A stretch of 14,445 nucleotides of DNA, taken from contig DATCXQ010000190.1 in assembly GCA_036565725.1 (NCBI GenBank), positions 1 to 14,445 of the forward strand, given 5' to 3'. Position 1 is the first letter of the stretch. Every line of letters starts with the position of its first letter. The translations under genes were made by a program, and so were the position numbers. The notes under the pieces are model-generated. The model did no database searches, was not told where the DNA came from, and saw only the letters and a program-made list of their open reading frames with translations. Below are positions 1 to 7,947 of the stretch, piece by piece. Origin of the DNA: JAJVID01 sp036565725 (lineage in GTDB: Bacteria > Acidobacteriota > Blastocatellia > RBC074).

Positions 1-90
1 CGCGGCGAGCCAGACCTCGCGCTCTGCGCCCTCGCGCTCAAGCGCCGCTTGAAACAATTCCTCGATTCGCTGCCATCGTTCAGCCTTCAT
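1..90 (-). CDS. Probable Ser/Thr protein kinase, N-terminal fragment (cut by window edge)
   Basis: Only the first 30 codons are present; the gene runs off the left edge. The peptide begins MKAERWQRIEELFQAALERE and stays open to base 1. This pattern (charged start, W-x-x-I/V-E-x-L-F-x-x-A-L-E, then an acidic/arginine stretch and a short hydrophobic W-L-A-A) is what I recognise as the N-terminus of the many acidobacterial PknB-like Ser/Thr kinases, which have a short helical segment ahead of the kinase domain. The start is ATG at 90-88, preceded on the minus strand by GAGGAG (97-102) with a 6-base spacer, a convincing ribosome binding site. No catalytic motif is visible, so the kinase call rests only on this leader. 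An ECF-sigma-associated protein with the same leader is an alternative. Confidence 0.55.
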   Translation of the reverse strand, partial: MKAERWQRIEELFQAALEREGAEREVWLAA

Positions 91-386
91 CCGCCGCTCC
101 TCGATCAGGCGCGTCCGCCGCACAGTGAAAGAAAAGACTAGTTGCTGATACGGGAGTTTTTACGCGCCTTGCGCGGGTTATTCAATAGCTATGAGCCAAG
201 CTCACACCCCCGCAGTGAAATCATTTCAAGCCGTCAGAAGCAGGGCCGGAATCACTTACGTCCCTTTCGTTTTGACCTGTGCGTACCGAAAATCCCATCT
301 GACTTTTAGACGCTTGCGCTTACAAGCTTGTTGTCAATTCGGAGACTGTCATCGATGGCATCGTCAAGGATTTCAGCCGTTCACAA
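91..386. other. Intergenic region upstream of the kinase fragment
   Basis: About 296 bases lie between the kinase start (90) and the stop of the serine hydrolase (387), both on the minus strand. It should hold the kinase promoter. A weak minus-strand candidate is TTGAAT, a 17-base spacer, then TAAAAA around 157-185. A short GC hairpin (CGCGC, loop CTT, GCGCG) lies near 162-174. No convincing terminator for the hydrolase and no believable gene is seen; open frames here have no ribosome binding site. Confidence 0.4.
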
Positions 387-1898
387 TTACCGCGGATCCA
401 CGCGATCGATCCAACTGTCTCCTACGTACATCCGCGTCGGCTTTCCGCTCTCTTCGACGAATCGCACTACCTCGCCCACCGCGCCGCCGCCGGTGGTTGA
501 GACTAGACGGAAGCGACCACCGCCAAGTGGCTCAATCGTGATGGGATTATCGAGGTTCGGTCCATTAGGCGTAATCATGACTAGTCGCTTGTTGAGGAGA
601 ACGACCTGCGTATCCCCACCACGTCCGCGGTAAAGCCCCACGAAGCGCTCCCACGCCGGATCCCATGCCACTACCACCGGTTTCGGCGCCGCCGCTTTCG
701 CCACTGCCTGGCCCACAGTAGCCATCAACTGCTGCGCGATGTCGGCAGGATTTGAATCGTTAGTGTTCGTGAGGACAATGACACCGACCTTGTCATCAAG
801 CTGTATGAGCGTCTGAGTCGTATTGCCAGGATAGCCGCCGCCATGCCCGACGTATGTCCTATCCTTGATTCGGCTCACGGCGAAACCGATGCCCGTTCCT
901 GATGTCCAGTTCTGCTCTACCGAACGCACACGATGCATCTCGCGTAATGATCCGGTACTCAGGATCTGCGATCCGCCTCGTGGCCCCCTGCGGAACTGGG
1001 CCGAGACGAACTTGGCCATATCCTCAACGTTCGAGGTGATTCCTGTCGCCGCCGCCATGCCACGCGCGTCGACAAAAGGGAGTACCTCCCGCGTCCCGTC
1101 TGGCATGCGGCGCCCGTATGGAACAACTAGTCCGGAGACGTTCTGGTCCACGCTCGAAGCGTTCATGGCCAGCGGTTTGAAGATGTTGCGCTCAACGTAA
1201 TCGGCCCACCGCTGCCCGCTTACCTTCTCGATGAGCATGCCGGCAATGGAATAGGCGAGGTTGGAATACTTCCACCGCACCGACGGGGCGAACGCAGCCT
1301 GCCGGTCAGCATAGAGACGTTGTAGTTCATCTGAGGTCGGAAACACGAGTGTGGTCCAGTGATCGCCAGCTTCACGCTGCAATCCCGAGCTGTGCGAGAG
1401 GAGTTGCTCAACAGTGATTGGGCCGTCGTCGTCGCCGGCGGGCTTGGCCTTAAACCAGGGGAGGTATTTCACCACTGGATCGTCGAGACCCAGCTTCCCC
1501 TCTTCACGCAACTGCATAATCGCAATCGCCGTGAACAGTTTGCTGTGCGAGGCCATGCGAAACTTCGTGGAAGCCGCCATCGGCAATTTCGCCTTGACAT
1601 CCGCGAAGCCGAATCCCTTGGCCCAGACAAGTTCCTGATCGCTCACTACGCCGACGGCGACTCCAGGAAGCCCACGATACGCGATCTGCCCTTCAATCCA
1701 AGCTGAAAAGAGGCGCTCGGCACCAAGAACATCTGGATCGTTGGCTACGTTTGCCGCGTTGGACTTCGAGGCGACAGACTGCGCCTGAAGCGCGCCCGTG
1801 GAGAATAGAGACGCAACGAGGGCGAAGGCGGCAATGACAGATATGAATATGATTATATGCGCGTAAGCGGTACGCGGCGTTTGGACTAGACGAATCAT
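387..1898 (-). CDS. Serine hydrolase, class C beta-lactamase / penicillin-binding-protein-like, with C-terminal accessory domain
   Basis: 503 residues. An N-terminal hydrophobic segment (about 14-35) ends in an Ala/Gln-rich stretch, so the protein is exported or membrane-anchored and acts in the periplasm. The beta-lactamase-fold domain spans about 60-385 and has all three family motifs: S117-H-S-K120 (nucleophile serine and general-base lysine), Y211-S-N213, and H352-G-G354, replacing the K-T-G of true class C enzymes. Residues about 415-503 form a small beta-rich C-terminal domain of the kind attached to many D-aminopeptidase/esterase-type members. The true substrate (peptidoglycan peptide, D-amino peptide or ester) cannot be read from sequence; antibiotic resistance is not implied. 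The start is ATG at 1898-1896 with GGAG at 1904-1907 (minus strand, about 7 bases upstream). It stands apart from the next gene by 333 bases, so it probably has its own promoter. Confidence 0.88.
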   Translation of the reverse strand: MIRLVQTPRTAYAHIIIFISVIAAFALVASLFSTGALQAQSVASKSNAANVANDPDVLGAERLFSAWIEGQIAYRGLPGVAVGVVSDQELVWAKGFGFADVKAKLPMAASTKFRMASHSKLFTAIAIMQLREEGKLGLDDPVVKYLPWFKAKPAGDDDGPITVEQLLSHSSGLQREAGDHWTTLVFPTSDELQRLYADRQAAFAPSVRWKYSNLAYSIAGMLIEKVSGQRWADYVERNIFKPLAMNASSVDQNVSGLVVPYGRRMPDGTREVLPFVDARGMAAATGITSNVEDMAKFVSAQFRRGPRGGSQILSTGSLREMHRVRSVEQNWTSGTGIGFAVSRIKDRTYVGHGGGYPGNTTQTLIQLDDKVGVIVLTNTNDSNPADIAQQLMATVGQAVAKAAAPKPVVVAWDPAWERFVGLYRGRGGDTQVVLLNKRLVMITPNGPNLDNPITIEPLGGGRFRLVSTTGGGAVGEVVRFVEESGKPTRMYVGDSWIDRVDPR

Positions 1899-2231
1899 AG
1901 GCGCTCCAGATCAGAAATGCACTGCATGCAAGCTATCTACATGCTACTCGTGCGGGTTGATAAAAGCCTAACCTCCTTGTTCACCGGGCGCGCGTCGCCC
2001 CCTGGCAATAACTGGCAAAGCTGATAAGCGCGCTCCGATGCGACAAATGTACAGTTTTTTTGCTAGGGATATTTCCCTTGAAATTCCCGGGTTATGAATC
2101 AATCGAGTGAGTTGGAGATATAGAATCGCGAAGCAGGCGATATAAAAGGAATACGCGAACTACCAAACCTGGCAAGTCTGCAATCGGTGTGTATCATTGA
2201 TTTCAACTATTTCACGGTCGGTTTTCTCTAT
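1899..2231. other. 333-base intergenic gap between hydrolase and TPR gene
   Basis: No gene is supported here. It should contain the promoter of the minus-strand hydrolase and the end of the five-gene operon. Visible structure: a 10-base-period direct repeat CTGGCAA at 2002-2008 and 2012-2018, with another copy near 2170-2176; a small inverted repeat AGGGA-TATT-TCCCT at 2065-2078; and a run of seven T at 2055-2061. None is arranged as a classical terminator. The stretch is noticeably more AT-rich than the flanking genes. I could not pick a convincing -35/-10 pair. Confidence 0.4.
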
Positions 2232-3473
2232 TTATTTTTGCCTGGATGACTCGAGGTTTCTCCGGAAGGTCGGGTCATCCGGCGCGATCTTTACTGCTTT
2301 CTCAAAAGCTGCAATCGCGGCCTGACGTTCTCCCAGCGCAAGCAACACCTCGCCCAATGCGTTGAAAACGGGCGCCTCAGTCGACTGTAGTCTTGACGCT
2401 GTTTCCAAACTTTCTTTGGCGTCGGCCAGATGGTTCACGCTCTGTTCTATCAGGCCCAGTAGATAGTGGTAAAGCCATGTCGCAGGGGCAATACTGATGG
2501 CGGCCTGTACGTATTCGCGCGCGGCGTCGTATCGCTTCAAGTCGAAGTTCAAACCGGCCAGCCTGAAGAGCAAGGTAGCGTCGCCCGGTTTGGCTTCTCT
2601 CGCCAGTTCAAGCCGCGCCGCCGCATTCTCCAGGTCGCCCTTTTGCAATAGACCGCGCGCTTCGTCGATCCAGGCTGCGGCCTTGCGTTGCAATTCGTCG
2701 TCGTCATTCTGTTTCTTCGTCAGTTCGGAAAATCTGGCCAGAGCCGCCCTGCGTTCCGGCGCCTTTCCCAGTCCACCCCACGCTCTTGCGAGTTGATAGA
2801 AGACCCGCTGATCGTTTCCGCCACCAAGTTTCGCCGCCAGTTCCAATTCCGTTCGCGCTTCTTCAAATTTCTCCAGACGATTGAGGGCAGCCCCCAGCAG
2901 AAAATGCCCCTCATAAGATTGGGGCTGCAACTTCACAGCCTTCCTTAACAGCGAAACCGCAGCCGTGTCGTCGCCGGACCGCGAGAGCAAATTTCCCAGA
3001 CTAGCCAAAGCCGGGAAGTGATCCGGTTTCAGTTCCAGCGCCCGTCGAAATTCCTTTTCGGCGCCCTGGTGATCGCCCTTGGTCGCATAGACCGCAGCAA
3101 GGTCTGTATGGACTTCCGCCGAGTTTGGAGTCACCGTCGCCAGGGTCTCCAACAGCGGCAGAGCTTTTAGGTGTTGATCATTCAGCAGGTAAAGATCCGA
3201 CGCTGCGCGCAACGCCAGCGCGTTTTTGGGCTCAATCTGTAATGCCTGCAATAAGGCCGTTAATGCCTCTCCCGCGTTCCCTCGCTCGGCATAGATATCG
3301 GCGATCGCCAGATACGCCTGCGCCATTTTCGGATCGCACTGCGCAGCTGCGCGAAAGGCGATAAGCGCCTTGTTCAAATCCTTACGCTGATATTCCTGCA
3401 GCCCGAGTTCGAAAGACTTGCCGCAATCCGGAGCCGCCTGGATCAATGCAAAAGCCAATATCAGAGCGTTCAT
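2232..3473 (-). CDS. Secreted tetratricopeptide-repeat (TPR) protein
   Basis: 413 residues. A short hydrophobic leader (1-13) ending in A-A suggests export. The remainder is almost wholly TPR helices: about ten or eleven 34-residue units from about 18 to 400, with the usual pattern of small residues at positions 8 and 20 and a closing proline (for example Y-L-A-I-A-D-I-Y-A near 54-62 and N-A-L-G-E-V-L-L-A-L-G near 371-381). A more charged, less regular stretch (about 225-275) interrupts them. TPR arrays are protein-binding scaffolds; no catalytic part is visible. Its ATG (3473-3471) overlaps the TGA of the upstream FG-GAP gene in an ATGA arrangement and lacks its own Shine-Dalgarno, so it is probably translated by coupling and made with that protein. 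Pairs of CRTAC1-like and TPR genes are familiar in Acidobacteria; the joint role is unknown. Cys17 is not in a proper lipobox. Confidence 0.85.
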   Translation of the reverse strand: MNALILAFALIQAAPDCGKSFELGLQEYQRKDLNKALIAFRAAAQCDPKMAQAYLAIADIYAERGNAGEALTALLQALQIEPKNALALRAASDLYLLNDQHLKALPLLETLATVTPNSAEVHTDLAAVYATKGDHQGAEKEFRRALELKPDHFPALASLGNLLSRSGDDTAAVSLLRKAVKLQPQSYEGHFLLGAALNRLEKFEEARTELELAAKLGGGNDQRVFYQLARAWGGLGKAPERRAALARFSELTKKQNDDDELQRKAAAWIDEARGLLQKGDLENAAARLELAREAKPGDATLLFRLAGLNFDLKRYDAAREYVQAAISIAPATWLYHYLLGLIEQSVNHLADAKESLETASRLQSTEAPVFNALGEVLLALGERQAAIAAFEKAVKIAPDDPTFRRNLESSRQK

Positions 3474-5128
3474 TTAGTGTATGGCGCGCTTTCAGTCACG
3501 CCCCTCCCTTCCGTGATCGTGACAATCTGCCCGGCGTTCAGCGCGCCGATCTTCTCCAAGCCTCCGCCCGGCCATTGCACTTCCACTGCTTCGGCCGCGT
3601 TCGCATCGCCCAACCCGAAATGTAAACGAAGATCGCTCTGGGACATAAACGTCGATCCGGAACGAACTTCGCCCGTCAGAGTTCGCTTGCCGACAGTGAC
3701 GCGGGCATTCGCGCCAATGCCGCTCCGGTTCGTCTTTCGCCCAACCAGTTTGAGAGTGATCGACTGACCGGATTTTAGCGTGTTATGCAGCAGGCTCAGG
3801 CGTTCATTCATATTGCTGATCAATAGATCCGGCCGCCCGTCGTTGTCGTAATCGCCCACCGCCAGACCGCGGCCCGCGGTCTTCTCCATCACCGCAGCGC
3901 CCGCTTCGACCGATGCGTCAATAAACTTTCCACCGCCAGCGTTGCGATAAAGGATACGGCGCTGGCGATACTCGCCCGACTTTATGCGGGGATAGACATG
4001 GCCATTCACCATAAAAATATCCGGCCAACTATCATTGTCATAATCGAAAAAGCCCACTCCCCAACCAAGAAACTGTGAGTATTTGCCCAGGCCAGCTTGC
4101 GCTGTATTTTCTGAAAAGATTCCTTCGCGATTGTTGTGATAGAGGTTCGGCAGGTCGTCAATGAAGTTCGTCTTGACGAGATCCGGCCAGCCGTCGCCGT
4201 CGTAGTCAGCCGACGCCGACCCCATCCCGGCCTGCTCGCGACCGTCCTCGCTTAGCGCGACTCCTGTTTCGAGCGCCGTCTCTTCGAATGTCCCATTACG
4301 CTTGTTGTGATATAGCAAGCTGGCCTGCGAATCGACCGCCACATAGATGTCGGGCCAGCCGTCGCGGTCGTAATCAAGCGTCGTCACTGATAGTCCATAG
4401 CGCGGTCCGGGAGCTTCAATACCAGTGGACTTCGAAACATCCTGAAAGCGAATCTTCCCTGGAGTCGATTCATTACGCCAAAGCCGGTTCAATGCGGGCT
4501 TCAACCCTTGCGGACCGCAAATCACGTTCTCTTCTTTCCAGCGGCAAGGCCTCGGCCCATCCGGCCGCGGCGTGTTCTTTAAATCGAAGTCCACGTAATT
4601 GGCGACCATCAGATCCAGTTTGCCGTCGCGGTCATAATCGACAAACGCGCAGCCTGTTCCCCAGCGCGACCCAATGCCGGGAGGCGTCACATCCTCAAAA
4701 GTCCCGTCGCCGCGATTGCGATACATAACATCGGAGCCCCAATAAGTGACGTAGATGTCAACGGACCCGTCATTGTCGATGTCGCCCGTGCAAACTCCCT
4801 GCCCCCAACCGCTCCTGGCTATGCCGGCTTTTTTACTGACATCCTCAAATGTGCGGTCGCCCTTGTTTCGATAGAGTCTATTGACGGGTTCTGCGCCCTG
4901 AGCGAAGCCGTCCAGCTTCGACGCCGTCACTGCGAAAATATCCAGGAGGCCGTCGTTATCGAAATCCAGAAAGGCCACGCCAGCGCCAAGCATCTCTACG
5001 ATATAATTCTTATGAACGTCCTCCCCGCAAACGAAGACGTCCTTCAATCCGGCCCGTAACGCCTCATCCACGAAAAAAGGCCCGGAGGAAGCCGAAGCCG
5101 CCAGTATGATCAAGAACAATAACCTCAT
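3470..5128 (-). CDS. CRTAC1-like secreted beta-propeller: FG-GAP/VCBS repeats plus ASPIC/UnbV domain
   Basis: 552 residues with a signal peptide (about 1-15, cut near A-S-A-S-S). Seven calcium-loop FG-GAP/VCBS motifs follow: DFDNDGLLD (55-63), DIDNDGSVD (116-124), DYDRDGKLD (164-172), DYDRDGWPD (252-260), DYDGDGWPD (308-316), DYDNDSWPD (362-370) and DYDNDGRPD (426-434), as expected for a seven-bladed integrin-alpha-like propeller. The sixth loop has Ser where Gly is usual. An insertion with C195 and C204-G-P-x-G-L followed by L-W-R-N matches the conserved cysteine insert of this family. The C-terminal ASPIC/UnbV domain (about 466-537) includes L-H-F-G-L-G and V-E-V-Q-W-P-G-G. The protein is probably a surface or periplasmic binding/adhesion module; its ligand is unknown. 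The start ATG at 5128 has GAAGGAAA about 8 bases upstream. It lies 58 bases after the response regulator with no terminator seen, so it is probably in the same operon. Confidence 0.92.
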   Translation of the reverse strand: MRLLFLIILAASASSGPFFVDEALRAGLKDVFVCGEDVHKNYIVEMLGAGVAFLDFDNDGLLDIFAVTASKLDGFAQGAEPVNRLYRNKGDRTFEDVSKKAGIARSGWGQGVCTGDIDNDGSVDIYVTYWGSDVMYRNRGDGTFEDVTPPGIGSRWGTGCAFVDYDRDGKLDLMVANYVDFDLKNTPRPDGPRPCRWKEENVICGPQGLKPALNRLWRNESTPGKIRFQDVSKSTGIEAPGPRYGLSVTTLDYDRDGWPDIYVAVDSQASLLYHNKRNGTFEETALETGVALSEDGREQAGMGSASADYDGDGWPDLVKTNFIDDLPNLYHNNREGIFSENTAQAGLGKYSQFLGWGVGFFDYDNDSWPDIFMVNGHVYPRIKSGEYRQRRILYRNAGGGKFIDASVEAGAAVMEKTAGRGLAVGDYDNDGRPDLLISNMNERLSLLHNTLKSGQSITLKLVGRKTNRSGIGANARVTVGKRTLTGEVRSGSTFMSQSDLRLHFGLGDANAAEAVEVQWPGGGLEKIGALNAGQIVTITEGRGVTESAPYTK

Positions 5129-5186
5129 TACAACGTTTCCTTCACGACAAGTAATCGAACCGTCAAAGCCGTCTCAATCATGCTCG

Positions 5187-5822
5187 TCAGTCAGTTATTG
5201 AAACCAGCCCTTGGCGAATAGCGATGGTGGCGGCTTCGGTGCGATCAGAAACTTCCAGTTTTTCGATGATGCTATTGACATGGTTTCGGGCCGTGTTTTC
5301 GCTGATTCCAAAGACCCGCCCGATCTCTTTGTTGGTCAGGCCCTTGGCTACATACTGCAGCACCTGATGTTCTCTCGGAGTGAGGTTCGATCTTGCCATG
5401 CGTTCGATCAACCGCGCCGCGATATCAGCCGGAAAATAGCGTTTTTTCTCATACACGAGATGAATCGCCTCCAGCAATCGGTCCTGAGGGACGTCCTTCA
5501 AAATATAGCCCTGCGCGCCGGCCCCGACGGTCTGATAGATATCTTCATCGGTATCGAAACTTGTCAGGACTAGGATCCGTGGCGGATCCGTTCGCAGATT
5601 GATGGCGCGGATCGCGTCTAGGCCGCTCATGCCCGACATCCGTAAATCCATCAGAATTACGTCGGGCTTAACTGTTTCAAGCATCGCAATGGCCTCGCTA
5701 CCGCTGGATGCGCTTGCGATGACCTTCATATCCGGTTGGGTGCTGAGCATGCCCGCCAGCCCCGCGCGAACGACGGGATGGTCATCGACGATCATAATTC
5801 GAATTATTGCGGTATCCGTCAT
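5187..5822 (-). CDS. Two-component response regulator, NarL/FixJ (LuxR-HTH) family
   Basis: 211 residues from the ATG at 5822-5820. The receiver domain (about 6-122) has the acidic pair D13-D14, phospho-acceptor D59 in V-I-L-M-D-L-R-M-S-G, T/S switch L-T-S near 86-88 and K109 in Y-I-L-K-D-V-P. The LuxR-type DNA-binding domain (about 146-207) reads L-T-P-R-E-H-Q-V-L, then N-K-E-I-G, then the recognition helix near 174-189. Phosphorylation by the partner kinase should promote dimer binding to palindromic DNA. The start was chosen because its ATG overlaps the TGA of the kinase gene (ATGA, 5819-5822); the in-frame ATG 24 bases upstream (5846) has no ribosome binding site and adds eight non-conserved residues. 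The cognate kinase is immediately upstream, and the dyad at 8983-9018 is a likely target. Confidence 0.92.
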   Translation of the reverse strand: MTDTAIIRIMIVDDHPVVRAGLAGMLSTQPDMKVIASASSGSEAIAMLETVKPDVILMDLRMSGMSGLDAIRAINLRTDPPRILVLTSFDTDEDIYQTVGAGAQGYILKDVPQDRLLEAIHLVYEKKRYFPADIAARLIERMARSNLTPREHQVLQYVAKGLTNKEIGRVFGISENTARNHVNSIIEKLEVSDRTEAATIAIRQGLVSITD

Positions 5823-7933
5823 ATATCTTTTATTCCAGAGAGCCATGGGCGCAGCCGGAATCCAGGCCAGAGACGCGAGCGGAGAGGCGACGCGACTTCC
5901 ACCCGCGTGCCAGAGCCCGGCGCGCTTTTGACCGTTAATGTGGCCGATATGCTTTCAGCTCTTTTACGCATTCCCATAAGCCCGAATCCGGTGTGGCGAT
6001 TGTCTGCGACAAAACCGCGTCCGTCGTCTTCCACCGAAAGGCAAATGGATTCAGGCGTTCGCTGAATCCTGACGCGGATCACACTCGGGTCCGCGTGACG
6101 AATCGAATTAGTAATGGCCTCCTGTCCGATGCGATAGAGCGTGTCTTTGATGCGAGCCGGCATGGTCCGGGCGCCTTCCTCGCCAGAGGTTTCCACAATC
6201 ACATTGCCGTTCTTGACCATCGCTTCGGCGCATTCGCGAAGCGCAGCCAGCAAACCGGTGTGACCCAGCGATTTCGGACGCAGACCGACAATGCTGCGAC
6301 GCGCCTCTCCATGACTGGTCCGCGCCATCGAAATGGCGAGATCAACCTGGCTTTCGAGGGTTTCGGCTCCGCGCGGCAAACTGTTCCTGATCGCCTGCAA
6401 CTGAAAACCGATGCCGGCAAAGCTCTGCGCCAGCGTGTCGTGAATTTCATTCGCGAGACGTTCGCGCTCTTCGGCGATCGCGCGATAGCGCCAATGCTTC
6501 GCCAGCAATAACAAATAGTTGAGGATAAAGATCAGGGCAAGAGCCGCCACGGCCGCCTTGATCAGATTCGAAGTTCGCCACCACGGCGGCCCGGCCACGA
6601 CATCGACATCCTGCGGAGATCGCACGAGCAGGGTGAACGGGTCGGCGGTCTTATTGAATCGAGGATTCACAACTGAAACGCCGCATAGACGAAGCCGGCT
6701 CTGACGGGCGAGACGCGGAAGGAGCGACCGGCTGCGGTCCAATGGCAGAATGGCATGAAACGTCTGAGCTCCCGCATCGAGCTCAAGTTTCAGAATGTTC
6801 TCTTTTTCATCGGTGACCGATTGAAGATAACCTTCGACCTGGACGAACCGGTTGTCGTACAACCTCTCCGCGATTTGATTTGCGGCGATGATCGACGGGG
6901 GAACAGGCGTCGACTCTCTCAATAATCGAAGGCTGGCCTTTCGGAGCGCAGGGCTGAAATTATCGAGATTGACTTCTCCAGTGACCTCTACTTCATCGCC
7001 GATCTTGAGCGGCGCGGCCCTCTCGGGTTGAACTTCGACTCCGCCGGTCGAATCCTGGACATAGATCGCCGGTCTGGTGAGAACCACAGATCCTCGAACC
7101 GAAGCCACTGGCGCTCCGAGTGGAGACAAATATAGTAATGAACGGATCGTCTGCGCCGGCGCGGATGATGATCCTTCCGCCTGCGGTTGCGTTGCTGGGC
7201 GTCGCGACGGATGTTGCAGCGATGCGCGTGGCAGCCCGGCAACCTCGGGAGAAGGCAGCGGCTGAATCGCCTCTTCAGGAGAATCGACCCGGGTGACCGA
7301 AACATTCCTCCAGATTCCTCCTGTCCCGTTCGAGCGAAGGGCGACGCGGCCGGATCGAAAACAATCTGAATCATTCAGCGTCGCGGTATGAACTTCTCCC
7401 ATCCCAGCCGCTGACGCAGAAGCGGTTATCCGGCAGCCTTCAGCTTTCAGTTTGACGTGATACCAGCTAAAGGGACGAACCGGATTGGGCAGCACGACTT
7501 TCGCCGCTTCGTGATATGCGAAGTCGAACGCGCCCAGCACAAGACTGTTATCGCTGGTCCGGATCCCGAGAAAGTAGCCTTTAAAAGAGTTCTCGCCGAC
7601 CTCGGCCTCGCTCACTCGCGCCAGGACCCCTACGCTCCCTTTGCCCAACAGCTGGACGTCGGCAGTCACTACATAATCTCTCCAGTGCGGTGAGCCCATC
7701 AGCAATTTGGCGCCGCGATCATTCGCATCATTTCTCATGGAGCCATCGACGACTTCCCAAACTCCGCCTAAACCTGTCCAATGCTCATACTCGTCCGCAG
7801 TGAACCTGGAGTGATACGGGAGACCATAGCTGGGACTGGTTAGATGGAGATATCTTCCGCCAATAATCCCCACTATCAGGATGGAGAGGATGATTGCAGA
7901 AATAATCAGCATGCGCCGGGAGTTCCGCTTCAT
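5819..7933 (-). CDS. Membrane sensor histidine kinase (HisKA_3/HATPase) with LamG-like and tandem OB-like sensory ectodomain
   Basis: 704 residues from the ATG at 7933. Order: transmembrane helix (about 8-26); extracytoplasmic concanavalin/LamG-like domain related to the 3-keto-disaccharide-hydrolase fold (about 42-217; H-W-T-G-L-G-G-x-W near 51-59, W-Y-H-V-K near 157-161, two cysteines); a Pro/Ala/Ser/Gln-rich linker (218-261); two OB-fold-like beta domains (about 262-341, with I-Y-V-Q-D-S-T-G-G-V, and 361-446); a second transmembrane helix (about 455-477). The cytoplasmic kinase follows: HisKA_3 box N-E-I-H498-D-T-L-A-Q, then HATPase_c with N box E-A-I-T-N609-S-I-R-H-A, G1 D-D-G-R-G-F (636-641), G2 G-F-G-L-M-G-M (649-655) and G-S-G-T-R-V. 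All catalytic elements look intact. It belongs with NarL-type regulators, as found next door. The ATG at 7933 was preferred over an upstream GTG (7945), which would overlap the previous stop as GTGA, because a good Shine-Dalgarno precedes the ATG. The ectodomain suggests carbohydrate or ligand sensing; the ligand is unknown. Confidence 0.9.
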   Translation of the reverse strand: MKRNSRRMLIISAIILSILIVGIIGGRYLHLTSPSYGLPYHSRFTADEYEHWTGLGGVWEVVDGSMRNDANDRGAKLLMGSPHWRDYVVTADVQLLGKGSVGVLARVSEAEVGENSFKGYFLGIRTSDNSLVLGAFDFAYHEAAKVVLPNPVRPFSWYHVKLKAEGCRITASASAAGMGEVHTATLNDSDCFRSGRVALRSNGTGGIWRNVSVTRVDSPEEAIQPLPSPEVAGLPRASLQHPSRRPATQPQAEGSSSAPAQTIRSLLYLSPLGAPVASVRGSVVLTRPAIYVQDSTGGVEVQPERAAPLKIGDEVEVTGEVNLDNFSPALRKASLRLLRESTPVPPSIIAANQIAERLYDNRFVQVEGYLQSVTDEKENILKLELDAGAQTFHAILPLDRSRSLLPRLARQSRLRLCGVSVVNPRFNKTADPFTLLVRSPQDVDVVAGPPWWRTSNLIKAAVAALALIFILNYLLLLAKHWRYRAIAEERERLANEIHDTLAQSFAGIGFQLQAIRNSLPRGAETLESQVDLAISMARTSHGEARRSIVGLRPKSLGHTGLLAALRECAEAMVKNGNVIVETSGEEGARTMPARIKDTLYRIGQEAITNSIRHADPSVIRVRIQRTPESICLSVEDDGRGFVADNRHTGFGLMGMRKRAESISATLTVKSAPGSGTRVEVASPLRSRLWPGFRLRPWLSGIKDI

Positions 7934-7941
7934 CAAACGCG

Positions 7942-7947
7942 TCACCT
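7942..7947 (-). promoter_or_regulatory. Ribosome binding site of the histidine kinase
   Basis: On the minus strand AGGTGA (within GAGGTGA) lies 8 bases before the ATG at 7933. It contains the TGA stop of the binding-protein gene, so ribosomes terminating there are positioned to reinitiate. This site is why the ATG start is favoured over the GTG at 7945. Confidence 0.6.

Noticed and set aside
191..633. Two overlapping plus-strand open frames near the left end
   Set aside because: They run into and across the end of the minus-strand hydrolase, have low-complexity Arg/Pro/Ser-rich peptides and lack Shine-Dalgarno sequences.
2052..2078. T7 run and AGGGA-TATT-TCCCT hairpin as a terminator
   Set aside because: The T run precedes rather than follows the hairpin on the plus strand, and on the minus strand the stem is not followed by a U-tract.
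3423..3473. Lipoprotein signal in the TPR protein (Cys17)
   Set aside because: The residues before the cysteine (A-A-P-D) do not fit the L-A/S-G/A-C lipobox; a short cleaved signal peptide is simpler.
5823..5846. Earlier ATG for the response regulator (eight more residues)
   Set aside because: No ribosome binding site upstream, and the extra residues fall within the kinase coding end and are outside the receiver fold; the ATGA overlap start is favoured.
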